Assembly (NCBI GenBank): GCA_934047225.1
Contig: OW203997.1
Location: forward strand, 1,784,417-1,848,416
From: Ypsolopha sequella
Taxonomy: Eukaryota; Arthropoda; Insecta; Lepidoptera; Ypsolophidae
Direction: 5' to 3'
Length of the DNA: 64,000 nucleotides
The notes beneath the pieces were generated by a model. The model was given only the letters and a program-made list of their open reading frames with translations. It was not told where the DNA came from and made no database searches. This document shows, one piece after another, positions 14,601 through 29,600 of this stretch. Position 1 is the first letter of the stretch. Every line of letters begins with the position of its first letter. Made by a program: the position numbers and the translations under genes.

Positions 14601-17600
14601 ATGCACTATTTTTGAGTTCATAATCAGGATATTTCGATATGAGTGAAGATAAAATATATTACTTAGTTACAAAGTAAGCATGGCTTAGTGTGGGGATTAT
14701 TTTCTACGTATTTATTGTAAAAAATCGCGTGTGTTAAATTAGTATTTTGTGCAACTGTAACATAATGTGGGACATTCGGACGACTTTTGTTTTGTAATAT
14801 ACTGCACGAGTGTCCCAATGTGTAATTATGTCCAGTTGGACACAATGGTTTATCAACGACCATCAAAAATATCGTTGTCGCGTGACATTATTTTTAATGT
14901 TTTCAACTAACAGTTTTACGAAAAATGAGAAGAAGAACACTCGTTCATGTACCTCAGCTGTGTCGGCTGGTAATGCTGCTTAAGGGCCAATCAGAAGCCA
15001 CGAGGAGAAAGAGGCCGTGGGTTAAGAAACAAGGGCGAGACTTTTTCGCTGTTTTTGATAGGATCTCTAGCGGTGTTATAATAAATTGGGCCAATCACAG
15101 CATATAAACAATGTAGGTGCTCATAAAACCGCTTTTGATGTTGTAATTACCTAGTATTTTTCTTCTTCTGAGTCGGTACATTCTTGATAGAGTGCTCGTG
15201 GTTGTCAGTTAAGTTGTAGTTTATTGCTGAGTGACCCGCCTTGTCACGCGCCGCCGTGTAGGCGGAAAATTGGTTTAATCAAGTAATTCGATTCAGGATA
15301 GAAATAAGCGCCATGTTTTTTTTCTCAAACTTGGACGTTAGTGATGTAAATAAAACTACAAACTGTCAACCTGTGCACCCTGCGTTCAGTTTGATTGTCG
15401 GACGAAGACGCCCGCCTTACACTGACATCAGGATAAAGTGTTTAATGGTTTTAAATATATAAAGAAAAAGAAAAAAAAAGGAGACTGTCAATAAAGAATA
15501 AATATAAATATATTAAAATGCCAGTCTGTTGTTCCTTGATGACGGCAAAGGCAGACCCATCAATTAAATTTTTAAAATATTTTTTTACTATTATTTCATG
15601 TGCACATTTATCCCACATAATTATCATATTACTTATACATATATTATTATTTATTTACATGTTATAAACTTTTAATAGACATCAGTTCATAGCTGCTAAC
15701 ATTTATACCCTACTTTTACTGTTATAACCTAACTAGAGCGCCCGCTGCAAAATGATCCAATACAAACTTAAACGTATCTAAACAAAGGGGCTCGCTGAAA
15801 ATCAGCGTTGTAGGAACTCTCGACAAGTTTCCTACAGCAAATGCTGAGCGGGCCACCTTTTGCCAAACAAAAGCTGTTTAATGTATGCTAGCTTAAGGAT
15901 ATGCATGATTAACCATGTAACACTTAATTTATGTTCTTGGTTAATTTGTTAGAATTTAAGTTAGTATTATAATATCTTTGTTTTATTTTTATTTTTTACT
16001 GTATTTTTTTGGCAATAAATAGTTGACATAAAAATAAATAAATACAAATATGTCAAATACATAAATTTTATGCCTAACTCCGCCCATTCAATTAGTGTTC
16101 AGATGTCTCCATGTTTCTTCTCATTTATTTACCGATATAAACACAAATATTATATGTACGGCACACGACTCATTTATAACGAATCGAATAAATATTTTCA
16201 AGTAATAAAATATTTTTAATTAAGTGACATAGATTCAAACCGACTAATCCTGTTTGAGACTCAACCCGGTTAGTACATCGAGTCGTTACATCGCTACTAT
16301 GTGCATTGCAGGATGTTCCAGTCGGCCAGCGAGTGTGCGGGCGCGGATGGCGGCTGGCTGGTCGCGCAGCCGGCGCTGGTGGACGTGCACGCGCGATGCA
16401 CGCGGGCCGGCCGCGCGCTCGACGTGCGCGTCGATCGAGCGCGCCTCGCACTCGCGCCCGCATTTCTGCTGCAGCTGGCACGCGCAGCCGCCGTTGCGCT
16501 GCCTGGTAACATACGAGCATTCATTTTAAGCAGCGTCGGACTGAGCCTAAAGGCTCAAAATTCCTAGTCAAGCTTTCATTCGGCTGGGGGACTAACAGTT
16601 TTGCTGTTTTTAATACGCAAAGCTTAGATAATAATATGCAAATTTCCATCACTTCTGCAAATTAATAGATATTAATTACAAAAAATATAGTTTTTCACTC
16701 TATGTCTAGAAAAACACGCTTCGTTTATTGATATGATACGATTTAGATAGGTAGTTTTGCAAAATCTTTAGACAAAATTGAAAATAGAAAGATATTCAAA
16801 ACTTTAAAATTTTCTCTTCGTTTCACTTGTATGTGAACTATATTTTGCGTGTAGGCCGTATAGCAAGCTCGGGGGGGACCGCGCATGCGAGGGCCTGGAT
16901 GGCAATCGCCACCCTGACTCTATGGCTAATCTGACCCTGGTTTTAAGCCTCCGTTAGACTCTGAAAGTGCGAGTCTGAAAGCCTTTAGACGTTGCTGATA
17001 TATCATTGCTTTCTCATTCAGTGTTGCTATTTCGGCAATGTCTAAATGCCCCGTTAGTATTTACGGGAAAGTTCTACTGACCGGTGCTCTTATTGTTAAA
17101 GATAATAAGGGTGATATGTGGGTCTGCGCAATTTTTCCAGACCCTGGTTGTCTGGAAGAGATCGCTTTGAGTGATAATACCGGATAGTGTATCCTGTTTT
17201 TTTCTTTGTAATTGTAGTATTAATTTATTTGTATTAATAATTGTAGTATTATTTTATTAGCATCGCCTCTGTGATACATGCAACGACATATATGACGCGA
17301 CAGGCGGGAGTGCGTGCGATTTTATACTGACATTGGACATGTATGTACTCGCTCGCACTCCCGACCGCCATGTCGCGTACGTACTATGGTTTAAAAACAA
17401 AAAAATTTAATAGAAAAATCTTCAATGTAAAAAAAAATATAGTAATTTGCGGTCACTCAAAAACGAACTTCACTCGATTTTGATAACGGTACAACCACTC
17501 CAAGTAATTCCAACCAAACTTTGTTATTGATTCTACCACAGTATAAGAAATCTTATACTGTGATTCTACTAAGCAAACATTATCAGTTCCCAACTGACTG

Positions 17601-20600
17601 ATTAGTGTAGTGATTAAACATTTAAAATTTACGTAGGTACGTACGTGGTAGACAACAAACATAATCATAGATAAAATCAATTCTTGTAATTTAGAGTTGA
17701 CAATAAATATTTTCAAAAAGCCACTCAGATAGCGACAACGCCCCACTCCTCCTCCCTTGCGGGAGAAGGTGAACGATCATCGATGGCTGAAGATCTACGA
17801 TCTTCGCCAGTCTCACGCTCAGGGCGCCGCGCCACGCCTCATCAACGTGGCTTGTCCGGTCTCACATATTGTGAAGATCTCGGGAAGAACTTACTATAGA
17901 AATGATCCTATGAAGTAAGGTCTTGTCCACAACTGGGGCGACCGAGCGAAGTCATTATGCTATAAAAAATCTCAACACCGCGATGTATAAATAAGTACAG
18001 TGGTATCTTGTGGCGTGAATGGGAACTACGTTGTGTGGTGAATAGATTCACAGCCGCGCTTGCGCATGTTAATTTTAAAATGTGCGGGCAGGGACGTAGC
18101 CAGAATAGTTTTTTGTCTCATTTTTTCCTTCTTGACATCAATTTCTCTTGTCTTGTTTTTGTCATCCCTTTTTTCAACTAAAATAGAGGCTTACTTTGTA
18201 ACAACAATGATGAAAAAAAAAAGACTTGCTAAGCTTCTTGCCGTTAAACTAATGTATTGGGCGGAGCTAAGCATATATTTATAATATGTATTGAATTATA
18301 CTTACCTATAATTTTAATATAATTTTTTTCTATATATTTTTTATGTAAGTGAATTATTTAATTAAATTGAAGTAAACCTAATTTTTATTATTTTTTAGTG
18401 GATTTCCCCATATTATTTTTTATTATATAAAACTATTCGATATAGATTATTTAGTTATATTGTTTTTATTTTTGTATTAAGAACCGACCAGTAATAAATG
18501 TATCTGACGTAAGCCTACATTACATAAATAAATATATTTTATTTAATTTTATTTCACTATTTATGGTAATTTTGCCTTTGGTTGCGCTTGTAATTTGTTT
18601 TAAATATGATAAATTTACGTATGAACTGGTTTTTAGAATTCTATTGTTTACAGAATATGTAGTTGTGAATGTTAGCGTAAGGCTAATTAAAATTCTGATT
18701 CGTGTACAATATTTCATAACAGCAACTACGACTATGCATCCCCAAACAGCATTGTTTATATAGCTAATAAATTGTTGGTTTGCTGCTGTACTTGTCACCC
18801 ACCCCATCTTTCCATAATCAAGTCAAAAATTAATTGAAGACGTTTTTTCGTAATCAAATCTGCTTAGGTAAATAAATGAATAAATTAATTGACACTTTAT
18901 TGCACAGAGAAGAAGATATTTAGGTGCCGTTTGTATTTACAGAAATAGCCCCTGGCTACGGCCCTGCACCCGTTCGGTTGATCGGTGTGGTACGTTAACT
19001 TCATACTAATGTACCACGTGTTGCGGTCATTGATACACAGATGGCGCTGTGATCTATCATAGTTTTATTTACAGATAGTTTGGTAACAAAACTAAATCCA
19101 TATATTTGGAATATATAACATAATTAACGGTTACCATTTTTAAAATATAAATTATCATTCTCATTCTCACTCACTTAAATACGAATTTAAAATTTTACTC
19201 GTATTTTTATTTTTATCCAAAAGAAGGAAAAATAATATATGTTTTTCAGTTTTGTATTGAGTTTGTATCCACCGGCCACCTCCATGTTGCAGGTGAAAGG
19301 ACGATGGAGGGGGGGGTCGTGAACCACGGGTATGTGGGGGACGCGCACCCCCGCGCGCCCCGCGCCCGCGCCGCTGACACCGACAGTACTAGCGGTTACT
19401 ACTCCACCGGTGAGATTATATGCATGTACATACTGACAGCACCCCCCAAATCCCTGACTTGTCAGGAAAGTTCCTGTCATCTGGTAACCCTATATGCATG
19501 ACTATATTAATGAATAAATTTTAATATGCAGAAACAAAAAATAATTTAGTTATGTAATTAATAAATAAACCGGTCAAGTGCGAGTAGGTTTCGCGATCTG
19601 AGGGGTCCGTAGCATTCTAATAAGTTAGTAGACCTGAATAAAATTTTAACAAAAGTTTCAATCTTGATTTTGCAGTTTTGTTTCATATATTTATCGACAA
19701 AACGTGTGAAATAAAACTGCAAACCTAAGTCACCAATTATTCATTCCTTAATTAAATTTCAGTATATTTTCTTGTTTTTAATAGATAATATAATAAATAA
19801 TTTAAAGAAATTCTGAGGAGAAAAATAGTTTAACCATTATTTTAAATGAATTTGTATTTTTCAATGTCTGTAAACGATTCCTAAGTATTAATTTTTTATA
19901 TATTTCAATTATTTAATTTGAATTATGTGACTTAAAATCGTGAGTCAAAATAGACCAACGATTCCAATTATTTTACTTAAAATATCAATTCCTGTTAAGT
20001 AACTATGATGTCGGTTGTCTCTTGCAGCGACGTCGATACCGGAAGACGCGCCGAGCCTGTCCATCTCCATACAGCTGCGACAACCGGAAGTGCTGTTGTT
20101 CACTGACTTGTCCAAGAACGAGGGGCACGCGTTGTTACTGCGCACCGAGGTACTCCCTCCTCTTCATGAGAAGAACAGCTAACAATTTTACTATCGAGCT
20201 AAAAATATTTAAAGAGACATAATAGTATAGAATATAAAAATTAATAATTTATAGAAGCTAAGAAATATACATTTTACCTGATAAATAGACGTAGCCAGTG
20301 CCGGTTTTAGCATTAACAGCGCCCTGGGCGAGAATTCTACGGCGCCCCCTATCTGTTTCCTAAATTATTCATGTGCAAAAAAGGAAAAAAAAACATGGGA
20401 AAGATTATTTCAATCTTCAATCATGACCAATTATTTTAACATAATTTAACAAAATTTTACCGCGCCATCCCGTGATCCATACTGACGAGGGGGCGCTGGC
20501 GCCCCTTGATGTCTGGCGCCCTGGGCGGTCGCCCAACCACGCCCTACCCTAACGCCGCCACTGGACGTAGCTCAGCCATATTTATCAGAAACAAACTTTC

Positions 20601-23600
20601 GATAATGTTGGTTTTGCGCCAATGACCGCCTCTGTGCCCTAGTACACATTTGGGAGCTTAACGATATTTAAAACAATGCAATGATTTTTTTTCTTTCTTT
20701 TACTTTTTTAATTATTACAATTTTACTGAAATGTTTTAAAAATATTAAAGATTAATAACAGTGCATCTGAAAACCAAAACGTAAACTTTGTTACGTTGAT
20801 TTCATCATCTATTCATACATAACATATACTCACGCCTGTCTCTCAGAGGGGTAGGCAGAGACTACAGATTTCCATCTGCTACGATCCAGACACACCTCTT
20901 TCGGCTCTTCCACATTCATCAATCTAATCGTACTCGTACAAGCTCTTCTATTCCGGGTAGTTTTGACATTGCTCTTTCTTCAATATGTCGCCAATGTCTG
21001 GTTGAGCTTTACCTTCAACTTGTGCACCATTAATTGGGCTCAACTTACAGCAAATGCTCGGATTACTAAATTTCGCCCACAAATACGATATTTGAATAAG
21101 TTCCTTTTTTGTTTATTTTTTTAATTTTGTTTAATGACTTTTACCATTTTGTGGCAAATAAAAAAATATGAATTTTTGGTCTTTCTTTATATCTATAAAT
21201 TAATAATTAATCGTATAAATTATAATAATTTACATCCCCTTAGGTCCTGATCGACTACTCGTACCACTCGAACACTGAGAACCTGGTGGTCTCGCTGGCG
21301 GGGCTGCAAGTCATGTCCAAGTTACACTCGCAGCTGAAGAGTTTACCGCCTCAGGTGGTGCTACGGTAACTAGACGGCTCACTTTATAATCATGTATTGT
21401 ACCTAACTTGCCATACACTATGAAATATCGCATTCCGTTCGAATCTAAGTAACTGAAAAATACGCTACTTATAGCAGTGACTGACTGACTGAATCACCTA
21501 TGGTATCATTTACAAACCTAGGCCACTTGAACTTTACTTAGAGCCTTGTGGTATGGCGAGAATTAACTTTCAGATCTATCCATTCATGCATAATTTAACT
21601 TTTACATGTACTTTTTTCTTACATACATATGTATACATATACTCACGTCTGTCTCCCAGAGGGGTAGATAGAGACTACAGATTCCCATCTGCTACGATCC
21701 GGGTACGATCTGCTACGAACCTCTTTCGCCTCTTCCGCATCCATCAATCAATTGATCAAAGTAATTTCGTCTCGGTCTTCTTCCTCTGTTGCTTTGGCAA
21801 GTCTGATTTTTGGAAAAGCCAGTTTATGTTTATTTCTGGTTTCTTTACAGTGTTGCTCGCTAATCCTCGGGAAAGAGTCAATATTTTCTTTTTGACATAT
21901 CTAAGAACTTGGTAAATAAATTCACAAGGAACAGTTAATATATGAATTTATTTTAATTTTTCTCTTAACGATTCCCGGTGCTTCATATTATAAATTGCCC
22001 GAATTGCTCTCTTTTGCAAAATAAAGACTGCGTCTGTATCCGCGGCTCTACCCCACAACAGCATACCGTATGACACAATGCTGTGAAAGTAACCAAAATA
22101 GACTAGTCTCGCAGTATCTACGTCAGTAATTTACCTTATGCGTCTAACAGCGTATGCGGCTAAAGTAATTATACCACACAGGACTTCTACATGGGGACCC
22201 CACTGAAGACGAGAGTCTATCGTAATGCCTGGACTCCTGCTAGGGTTGCCAACCGTACTTTAAAATAAAGTATCTTACGTTATTTTGGGTCCCTGTACTT
22301 TATACTTTTGAATACCAATAAAGTACGTGAAAATACTTCATTTCAATCTTTACATAAAATTAGACGTAAACTGAAAACAAAAACAGAGCCGTAAAGAAAT
22401 CCAAGGGAAAATGTATGACTTCCTTCATTGTGGATGATTTTTTTATATTGTGCGTTTGTGTTTATGCAAATAACACAAAAAATACAAAAGGATTTGAGGA
22501 TGTTAGTATGTAGTCTGGCCTTCCTAGTTCCTACCGCCCGCAGCAACCGTGACATTTTTTTCAAAAAATCTTCGAACTCCCTTGAATAAAGAATACTTTT
22601 TTCTAAAGGACCGTACTTTTTATTTACCTTCCCTGAAATCAGATAAACTTTATTTCTTCTAAAAAAAGTTGGCAACCCTAACTCCTGCAAAAGCAAATTA
22701 ACATCCTTTTGAATAACATTTGGTAACACAAACTTTATACATTTTGTCTTTTTTGCATTTAAAACTATATTGTTTGTCAGTGAGTGGAGTCAGTGAAATA
22801 TTTTAATTAACATCTTCCCTTGAAAATGGAGTAGAATCCGAAACCGGTTGGGAGTTAACATAAATAAAGTGAAACTATAAGTACAAGTGTTTTTAATTCA
22901 AGATATATTGTTTGTCGTGAACCAATCAAGAATCAGTGATAGAGTTGTATTCGCGTCGTCAAGGATATTTTTATGTCTATTCACTTTAAAAATAAGTGAC
23001 GTGTCGTCTGCGAATAGTACTATCTCAGATAAGTCCTTAACTAAATAAGGAAGGTCATTTATGTAAATTAAAAACAATAAGGGCCCCAAGATGGAATAAC
23101 TAATAGAATCTGTCTAGCGAAAGCTGAGAATAACTTTACCTGACACGGGTATGGAAAAAGCAGAGTAGGAACAATCACAAAAGGGAAATAACAATATTTT
23201 TTTATATTTTTTAAGAGTCCGTATACCTAAACCGTTTTATTTGTCTTTTCTCTAAACATCTTATGTTGTAGCAACCCTGGCTCACCGACTTGTATTGTCT
23301 TAAAATACACTAGTGGGGTCGGAGAACATGGAGGATCATCAAAAAACATGAAGAACGTGGCTTTTCTTTTTTAATTTTTTTGTGACATTTCAAGTTTGCG
23401 CCATCCCCTATGATACCACTTTATTGTCAAAGCTATAGTGTCCATATTTCACTAAAATTTTCAATAATACAATTGTAGGTAATGATGTAAGAAAGGCAGG
23501 GAATTTTCGCCCATGTCTGTGACTGTCATTTTCTCCGTTTTTATAGAAAATTCTTGATCCTTGTTTGCATAAACTGAAACCTGACTTGGTGGTACATAGG

Positions 23601-26600
23601 GTAATCTATCCAACTGTTTAATTCAATGAAAACTGATTGCAAAATCTTCAAAAACTCAAAAATGCGGGCAAAGTTGTAAGGTTTCACGGTACAAATTCTT
23701 CATTTTCACAGTTTGACTGTATAATTTGTTATTATAATGTCAGACCGTGTGACGTGGAGTTCTCTAAGAGCCTGAAGAGCGTGGAGGATGGCGTCAGAGT
23801 GCAGCTGTCGGTGTCAGAAGTGGACATACACCTCGCTGCTACCACTGTGCACACCGTCTCTGGTAAGTTTTGCAACATATAATCTGGGGTGCGTAAAAGT
23901 GACGCAAACTGAGATACAACTACTGGTTACTGCAAAACCACCTGATGTACCCTGGGAAGTTAGATCAAGACACAACAAACTGATAAATCATTTCACTCCA
24001 ACATGCGGTGACTTTCGGCTGTGGTTTGTCACCACCTTCATGACCAAACTATGCCGCCAAGCGACATGTAGAGCTCGGGCGTGAGCGTGGTTACAGACAG
24101 TTGCGTATTATCAGTAATTCGTCCGTTATCGACTTCCGTAGATTTTGCAGAAGTCCCTGGACAGAATGATTAACGCTTCGCCCGTTTTCATTAAAACTTG
24201 GTTGTTTAAAAACTGTTGGTACAAACAAATAAGTGGTGTATACTTTAAAATTTGTCCACAGACATAATCGAAGAGATAACGAGCGAGCTAACGATCCCTG
24301 AAGAGAAGGAACCGTTCAACTTCGCCACGTATCAGCCGCCCAGGGACAGGGCGGACGAGGATCTGTGGGCGCCACGCAAGATAGCGCCCTGCGTCCTCAC
24401 CACTACTGAAGATACCTACGGGGTGCATAAAGGTAGAAACGGCTCTGAATCTAAATAGGGTGCAAGAATTTAAATTGCAAAGAAGGCTCTTGTATTTAAT
24501 GGTTGCAGAAACAGGTTGGGGTAGATTTTTCTTACATGAAGTTAGCTACAGTGACAAGGTGCAGCATTTGAAAACATTCAAATCTGTCTCATATTTTGGT
24601 AGCAAGACTGCATAAGCCTGATCGGCTCTGATGTCAGCTATTATCCACACAATAATTTGTTTTATGGTCTGAATTTTCCTTGTAAACGTTACTAACAAAC
24701 ATCGAACTACTAGCCCCGAGAACTAATCGCCAACTAATCAGTGTTTTTGCAAAGACTTGACTATATGCATCTTACTTGACTATATGCATCTTACTTCCAC
24801 TTACCGCGGATTCACTATTTCTATCACTGCGTGGCTAAGTTAGCCGATCAAAGGGCGTGAAAGCGCATTGAAAGTTAGCGAAATTTAATTAAATGAAATA
24901 ATAAAATTAATTTTGCCCAAACCAAGTTTCATTGCACCTCTCTAGGGGTAGTTTCTCTATGCTTACAAACGAGAAAGTAACAGACGTGAGTGTGTTCCAG
25001 TGCCGGGCGCAGTGAGCGAGACGTTCGAGCTGAGCGTGCCGAGCGTGCGCGTCGTGTTCGAGCTGCAGTACGGCGAGCCCGTCCCTGTGCTCATGGCGAA
25101 GGTACGTCACGTCATGCTATACACACTACTAGAAAATATATATCGTTATTATACATATCGCTGAGGGTGTTCCAGAGGTGTTTTTGAGTATGGCCTGTTA
25201 CTGAAACTGACGTCCTCTGTGCATACTCTTTTCATTAACAATTTCTATGTCCCAACGTGACAGAAGTGAACCCTATCGCTGTACTTCGGGCACAAATATA
25301 CGTGTTTTAGGATATTCATTTTACCTCATAAAATGAATTCATTCATTCCTTCATTTTACGCGCGGCGTTTGCCTTCACTGTTTAGCAAGTGGTAAGAAAT
25401 TCAACACAAACTGATAATTAATTAATTAGCGTAATAAGCTAATATAGTTCTTGCAATATACGACGACCATAGCCTTCTTTGTTTTAGTGAAGTATCTGTA
25501 TAACATGAAAATGAGTGTACGACACGCTCCAACAGGCACGCACACTAGCGCAACGTGCATATGTACTTACTACAAGTAGAGCGAACTAGTCGTCTTAGAT
25601 TGCATGGACTATGTACTTACATACACACTGAAACGGCAGAAACTATCACCTGCTACGAACCCAACACACCTCGCCTCTTCTACATCCATTTACCTAGTCA
25701 CACTATGCTCTTTTACTCCGAGTGCTTCGGCTTGTACTTTCTCCAGTAAGCAGGAACTATACAGTATAAACGTTCCGTCCTCAGCTCTCGATGTCGGCGC
25801 GACTCCACGACTGGTCTAGTGGCGTGCACGGCACGGGGCGGGTACGTGCGCACGCGCACACGCACGATGCGCGCACACAGACGTGGGAGCCGCTGCTCGA
25901 GCCCGTTGTGTGTACCGCTACTGTACTGCAGGTCTGTTGTTTGCTATAGACAATAGATATATACATATAGATACAATATAATATATATAATTAGTAATAA
26001 TAAAGCAGTAAAAATGTGTCTGTACATTTCAAATTAATTGTGTTATTAGTACTGAAGTCAAAACTACCATATTCACATTTTTTACCGTCTGTCTGTTCTG
26101 TTTCAATTCTAGAACCACCCAACGAATTTAGATGCGGTTTTCTTTATTATCATATCTTTCACGCCTCGAAAGAACTTTCTACTGTTTTCTTTTTAAATTT
26201 TTATTCCTGCATAGCTACGTCAAGTTTTATTTACCAAAAAATGTAGAACCAACCTTGGATAACGTTTTTGTTAAATCTAATATTAATGTTGATATTTACT
26301 TTGCTTCGTTTGGATGTTTTAATAGATCATTCATTACATTATAGAGTAAAATTAGTTCTGTACAAGTTGTAGGTATTTTTATTATCTTTTTAATATTGTT
26401 CTTTGCTACATTTTCGGTTTTATGCAAACGTATTTTTTTTTTCCTTGTCTAACTTGTATAATATAGTTTAGTTTTTTATTTATTTATTTGGTACCCCAAC
26501 AGGAAACATGTTTAAACATTAATAATTAAATTATATATGGCACTAAATCTGATATGAATCCCTTTTATAGGTGTACACAACATTCTTAGGTACCTAACAA

Positions 26601-29600
26601 CAATCTAGTGTTCTAAAAATAATTAAGATTATTATTAAACTTAATAATAAACAAAACAATCAAATAAACTTTTCTTTAAAAGAAATATTTTAAATTAATA
26701 ACAGAGCTATTGTTATTGGATTTGCACTCTGTTATTTATTTTAGGTTAATATGATTGGATGTCTTATAGTGTAATATCTGTTGGTAAACCTAATAAATAA
26801 ATACTTATATTTTATAAGTTTTGAATTAGATGCATGCTGAATCCACTTTTTGTGGAGAATGTAATGTGTTATTTTAGTACGTTTGTTTTGTTTTGTAAGT
26901 AAGTAATGTTATAATATAAGCCTTCTGTCTGCGGATCATAAAAAAATATTAAAAAACATCGTAGTGACCCTGGTCAACATATAGGCTACAAGGGGTGTTG
27001 ATAAAGTAACGCCTAAGCTGAAAATGGGGCAGAGATTAAATAATGGCGGGGGAGGCGCGGGCGAAAGGCTAGTAAATTATATCTGGATAGCAAGATTAAA
27101 AAATAAGCAAAACAAATGAACAATTTCGACTACTGCAGTTGAGTCCTCATCAGTCGAATGTGAAAGTAAATTATGATAGATAAAGAGAAAATAAATATTG
27201 TAAAATAGGTACCTGAAATAGAAACTTTTTGGGAAGGAGTCACCATATTTTTACTTCGTGGCGTTGGTAATAATGATCCGATCGTGATGTTAGTATTATA
27301 ATGGGTAGTAATAAATTTAATGTGTAATTTTAATAGAAAGCAGACGAGCGCTTAGTTCCGAAATAACTGATAGAACTATTATTTACACAATCATTCATTA
27401 CCAGGCCAAAGCATACTCGATGTCATCGAAACTCGACTCAAGCCAACCGGAAGCGGAAGTCGACGAGCCATCACCAACCGAACCTAAGAAAACGAAGAAG
27501 AGACACGGCTTCGAATCGGAGACTTCCGCAGACGAAGGCGACACTGACAATGAAATGACGTTCATAAGGAACCCTAACGCCGGTGACCATAAGGGCTACA
27601 GTGTGGACGCCGGGACACATATGACGTTTTTGAACACGCTCGATGGTGACGACTCTGATTCGGAGAACGAGTGCGGGCTGATGGACAAACTCGCTAACGC
27701 TATTGGCCATTTGTTCACTGAGTGAGTTACTGTTTTGTTGCATAACTCGTTCTCTTGCTTTACAGTAGTACCATATTATGCGTAGGAATCATCTACACTC
27801 TTTGGCAACGGTCGTATATTCGTATTTCTGCTTTCTATACAATCCATGACAGATTGTTACCTTCTAGTTACCAAAATGACATCCATAATAAATTATTATT
27901 ACATGCGGCTTAACGCTCACGTGTGATTGTTGTTAACTATGTGCCAACCGTTTTACCGATACAATTTTGGCATTATCAAGGCGAGTGTCGTTCTCAGGGC
28001 GTGCGCGTGGCTCGTGCGCTGGGCGTCCGTCGTCGATGGAGGTGAGATGGTGGATGTAATTGATTATTTTCTTCCAATTTTTCTAATTGTACGTTATTAG
28101 GGGTGGTTATTAAACAGGCCGAGCTCACAACGTCGTCAATGTCACTGGGCACAAGTTGCTCGATCCATCGAGAACCTGTTTCCAACACGGAGCCAGCTGC
28201 CAACCATGATCCCTGTTGAAGTGGGATGACGACTAATATCAATGGCTTTGTGTATTTTGCGAGTAACGGCATATTTCTCCTTCACTAATACTGTAGCCTT
28301 GTCGAAACCGATGTAGTGGGTCGTATCCGAACTTAGTGCATGTTCTGCTACTACTGATCCGTTAATATCCAGTTTCTTCAAGGACCGAATATGTTTGGAC
28401 AGCCTTGGGGCTTTTGCCACAATCGCACGGCACTTTATAAACTCCAGCTATCATATTATGTATCTTTAGTTGCCAACTAGAGTGGGTGCCTATCCTCAAA
28501 AACAGATATTTTATCGAATTCCGATTGTCTAAGGATATGTCCGCACTTGAAGTGAAGTAACCCTAGCTCAAAGGGAACTGTGAATACGAGCCTAAGTACC
28601 ATGTATATTTGTAGCTGAAGTACGTTGATATCTCGCCCTGACCTTAAATAAACTGTCCAACGCCTCACAGTACGCAGTTCTTTTATAATTAAACAATATC
28701 ACGACATATATCACCGATGTGCCAGACATGACATATTTTCAAATATAGACTCTGAAATGCAAGTCACAGTCGATACTCGTACACCCTCGTTTTGCCGATG
28801 ATTATTACGTCCCATCGTGATAGGTGTTGATCCTTGTAGCCGTACTTTGGGCCCAAGTGTGTAACCATAGATTAACGTGCTTTTCGAAGCACGAACTTTG
28901 AACCCGAGACTTCTGGATTAGTGGTCGAGACGTTTCCATCCAGTCGAGACGTCGAGACCATGTAATGGTGATAATCATACAAAAGGTATGCAACTAATAC
29001 TGGGAAATTATAAACGTATAAAGTGCTAATAATTAACAAACTACAAAATCAAATTTTCCAGTGAATCAAGCGGTGAAGACAATAATGACGATGATTCGTC
29101 AGCAGCGGAACAGAGCGAAGAAGGAATGACGAGCGAGAAAGATGAAGATGACAATAAGGCTGTCTCCTTTGTCGATAATGACGTCAAGGGAAGGAAGAAG
29201 GAGACGGAGCACAAGACTGTTACTTTACAGGTGAGGATGGTTTCAAATCGCTGAGAAATCTTTACTTTGTGTTAACAGCTGTAAGATTCTTTCTATCCGA
29301 ATTTTTAGGCAGTTTCCGATGGATTTAACATTTTTTTTTTTATTGTAGGTAATAAAAAGTGATTGTATTATATGTTAAAATATATGAATAAAAGTTTATT
29401 GCAAAGTAGGTATATATAATACACGTTTCACAAGTCAAAATTTAATCTTATAAAAACATAAATAAATATAAAAATTTAACAAACTTCTATATCAAAATAT
29501 TTTATATAGATGGATGTTATCAATGGTTTATAAATTATAATGGATAAAATCTCATTGTTTTAGTGTACAATAAGACACAGGTCGAGTTTTCAATGAGATT

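Larger units (their letters stand above)
21940..23095 (-). pseudogene. Jockey-like LINE reverse transcriptase remnant
   Basis: Minus strand, in pieces. 23089-22917 has GPLLFLIYINDLP and the catalytic FADD in IVLFADDTSLIF. 22765-22681 continues the frame. 22232-21950 contains WGPHVEVLCG and VSYGMLLWGRAADTDAVFIL, then KRAIRAIYN. A stop in the last piece and two insertions break it. Not functional. Confidence 0.8.

Noticed and set aside
16254..16567. Several overlapping long ORFs on both strands
   Set aside because: Shadows of the GC-rich Vps13 exon 6.
22343..22729. 128-codon minus-strand gene
   Set aside because: It lies mostly inside the hAT MITE and its edges cross the target duplication.
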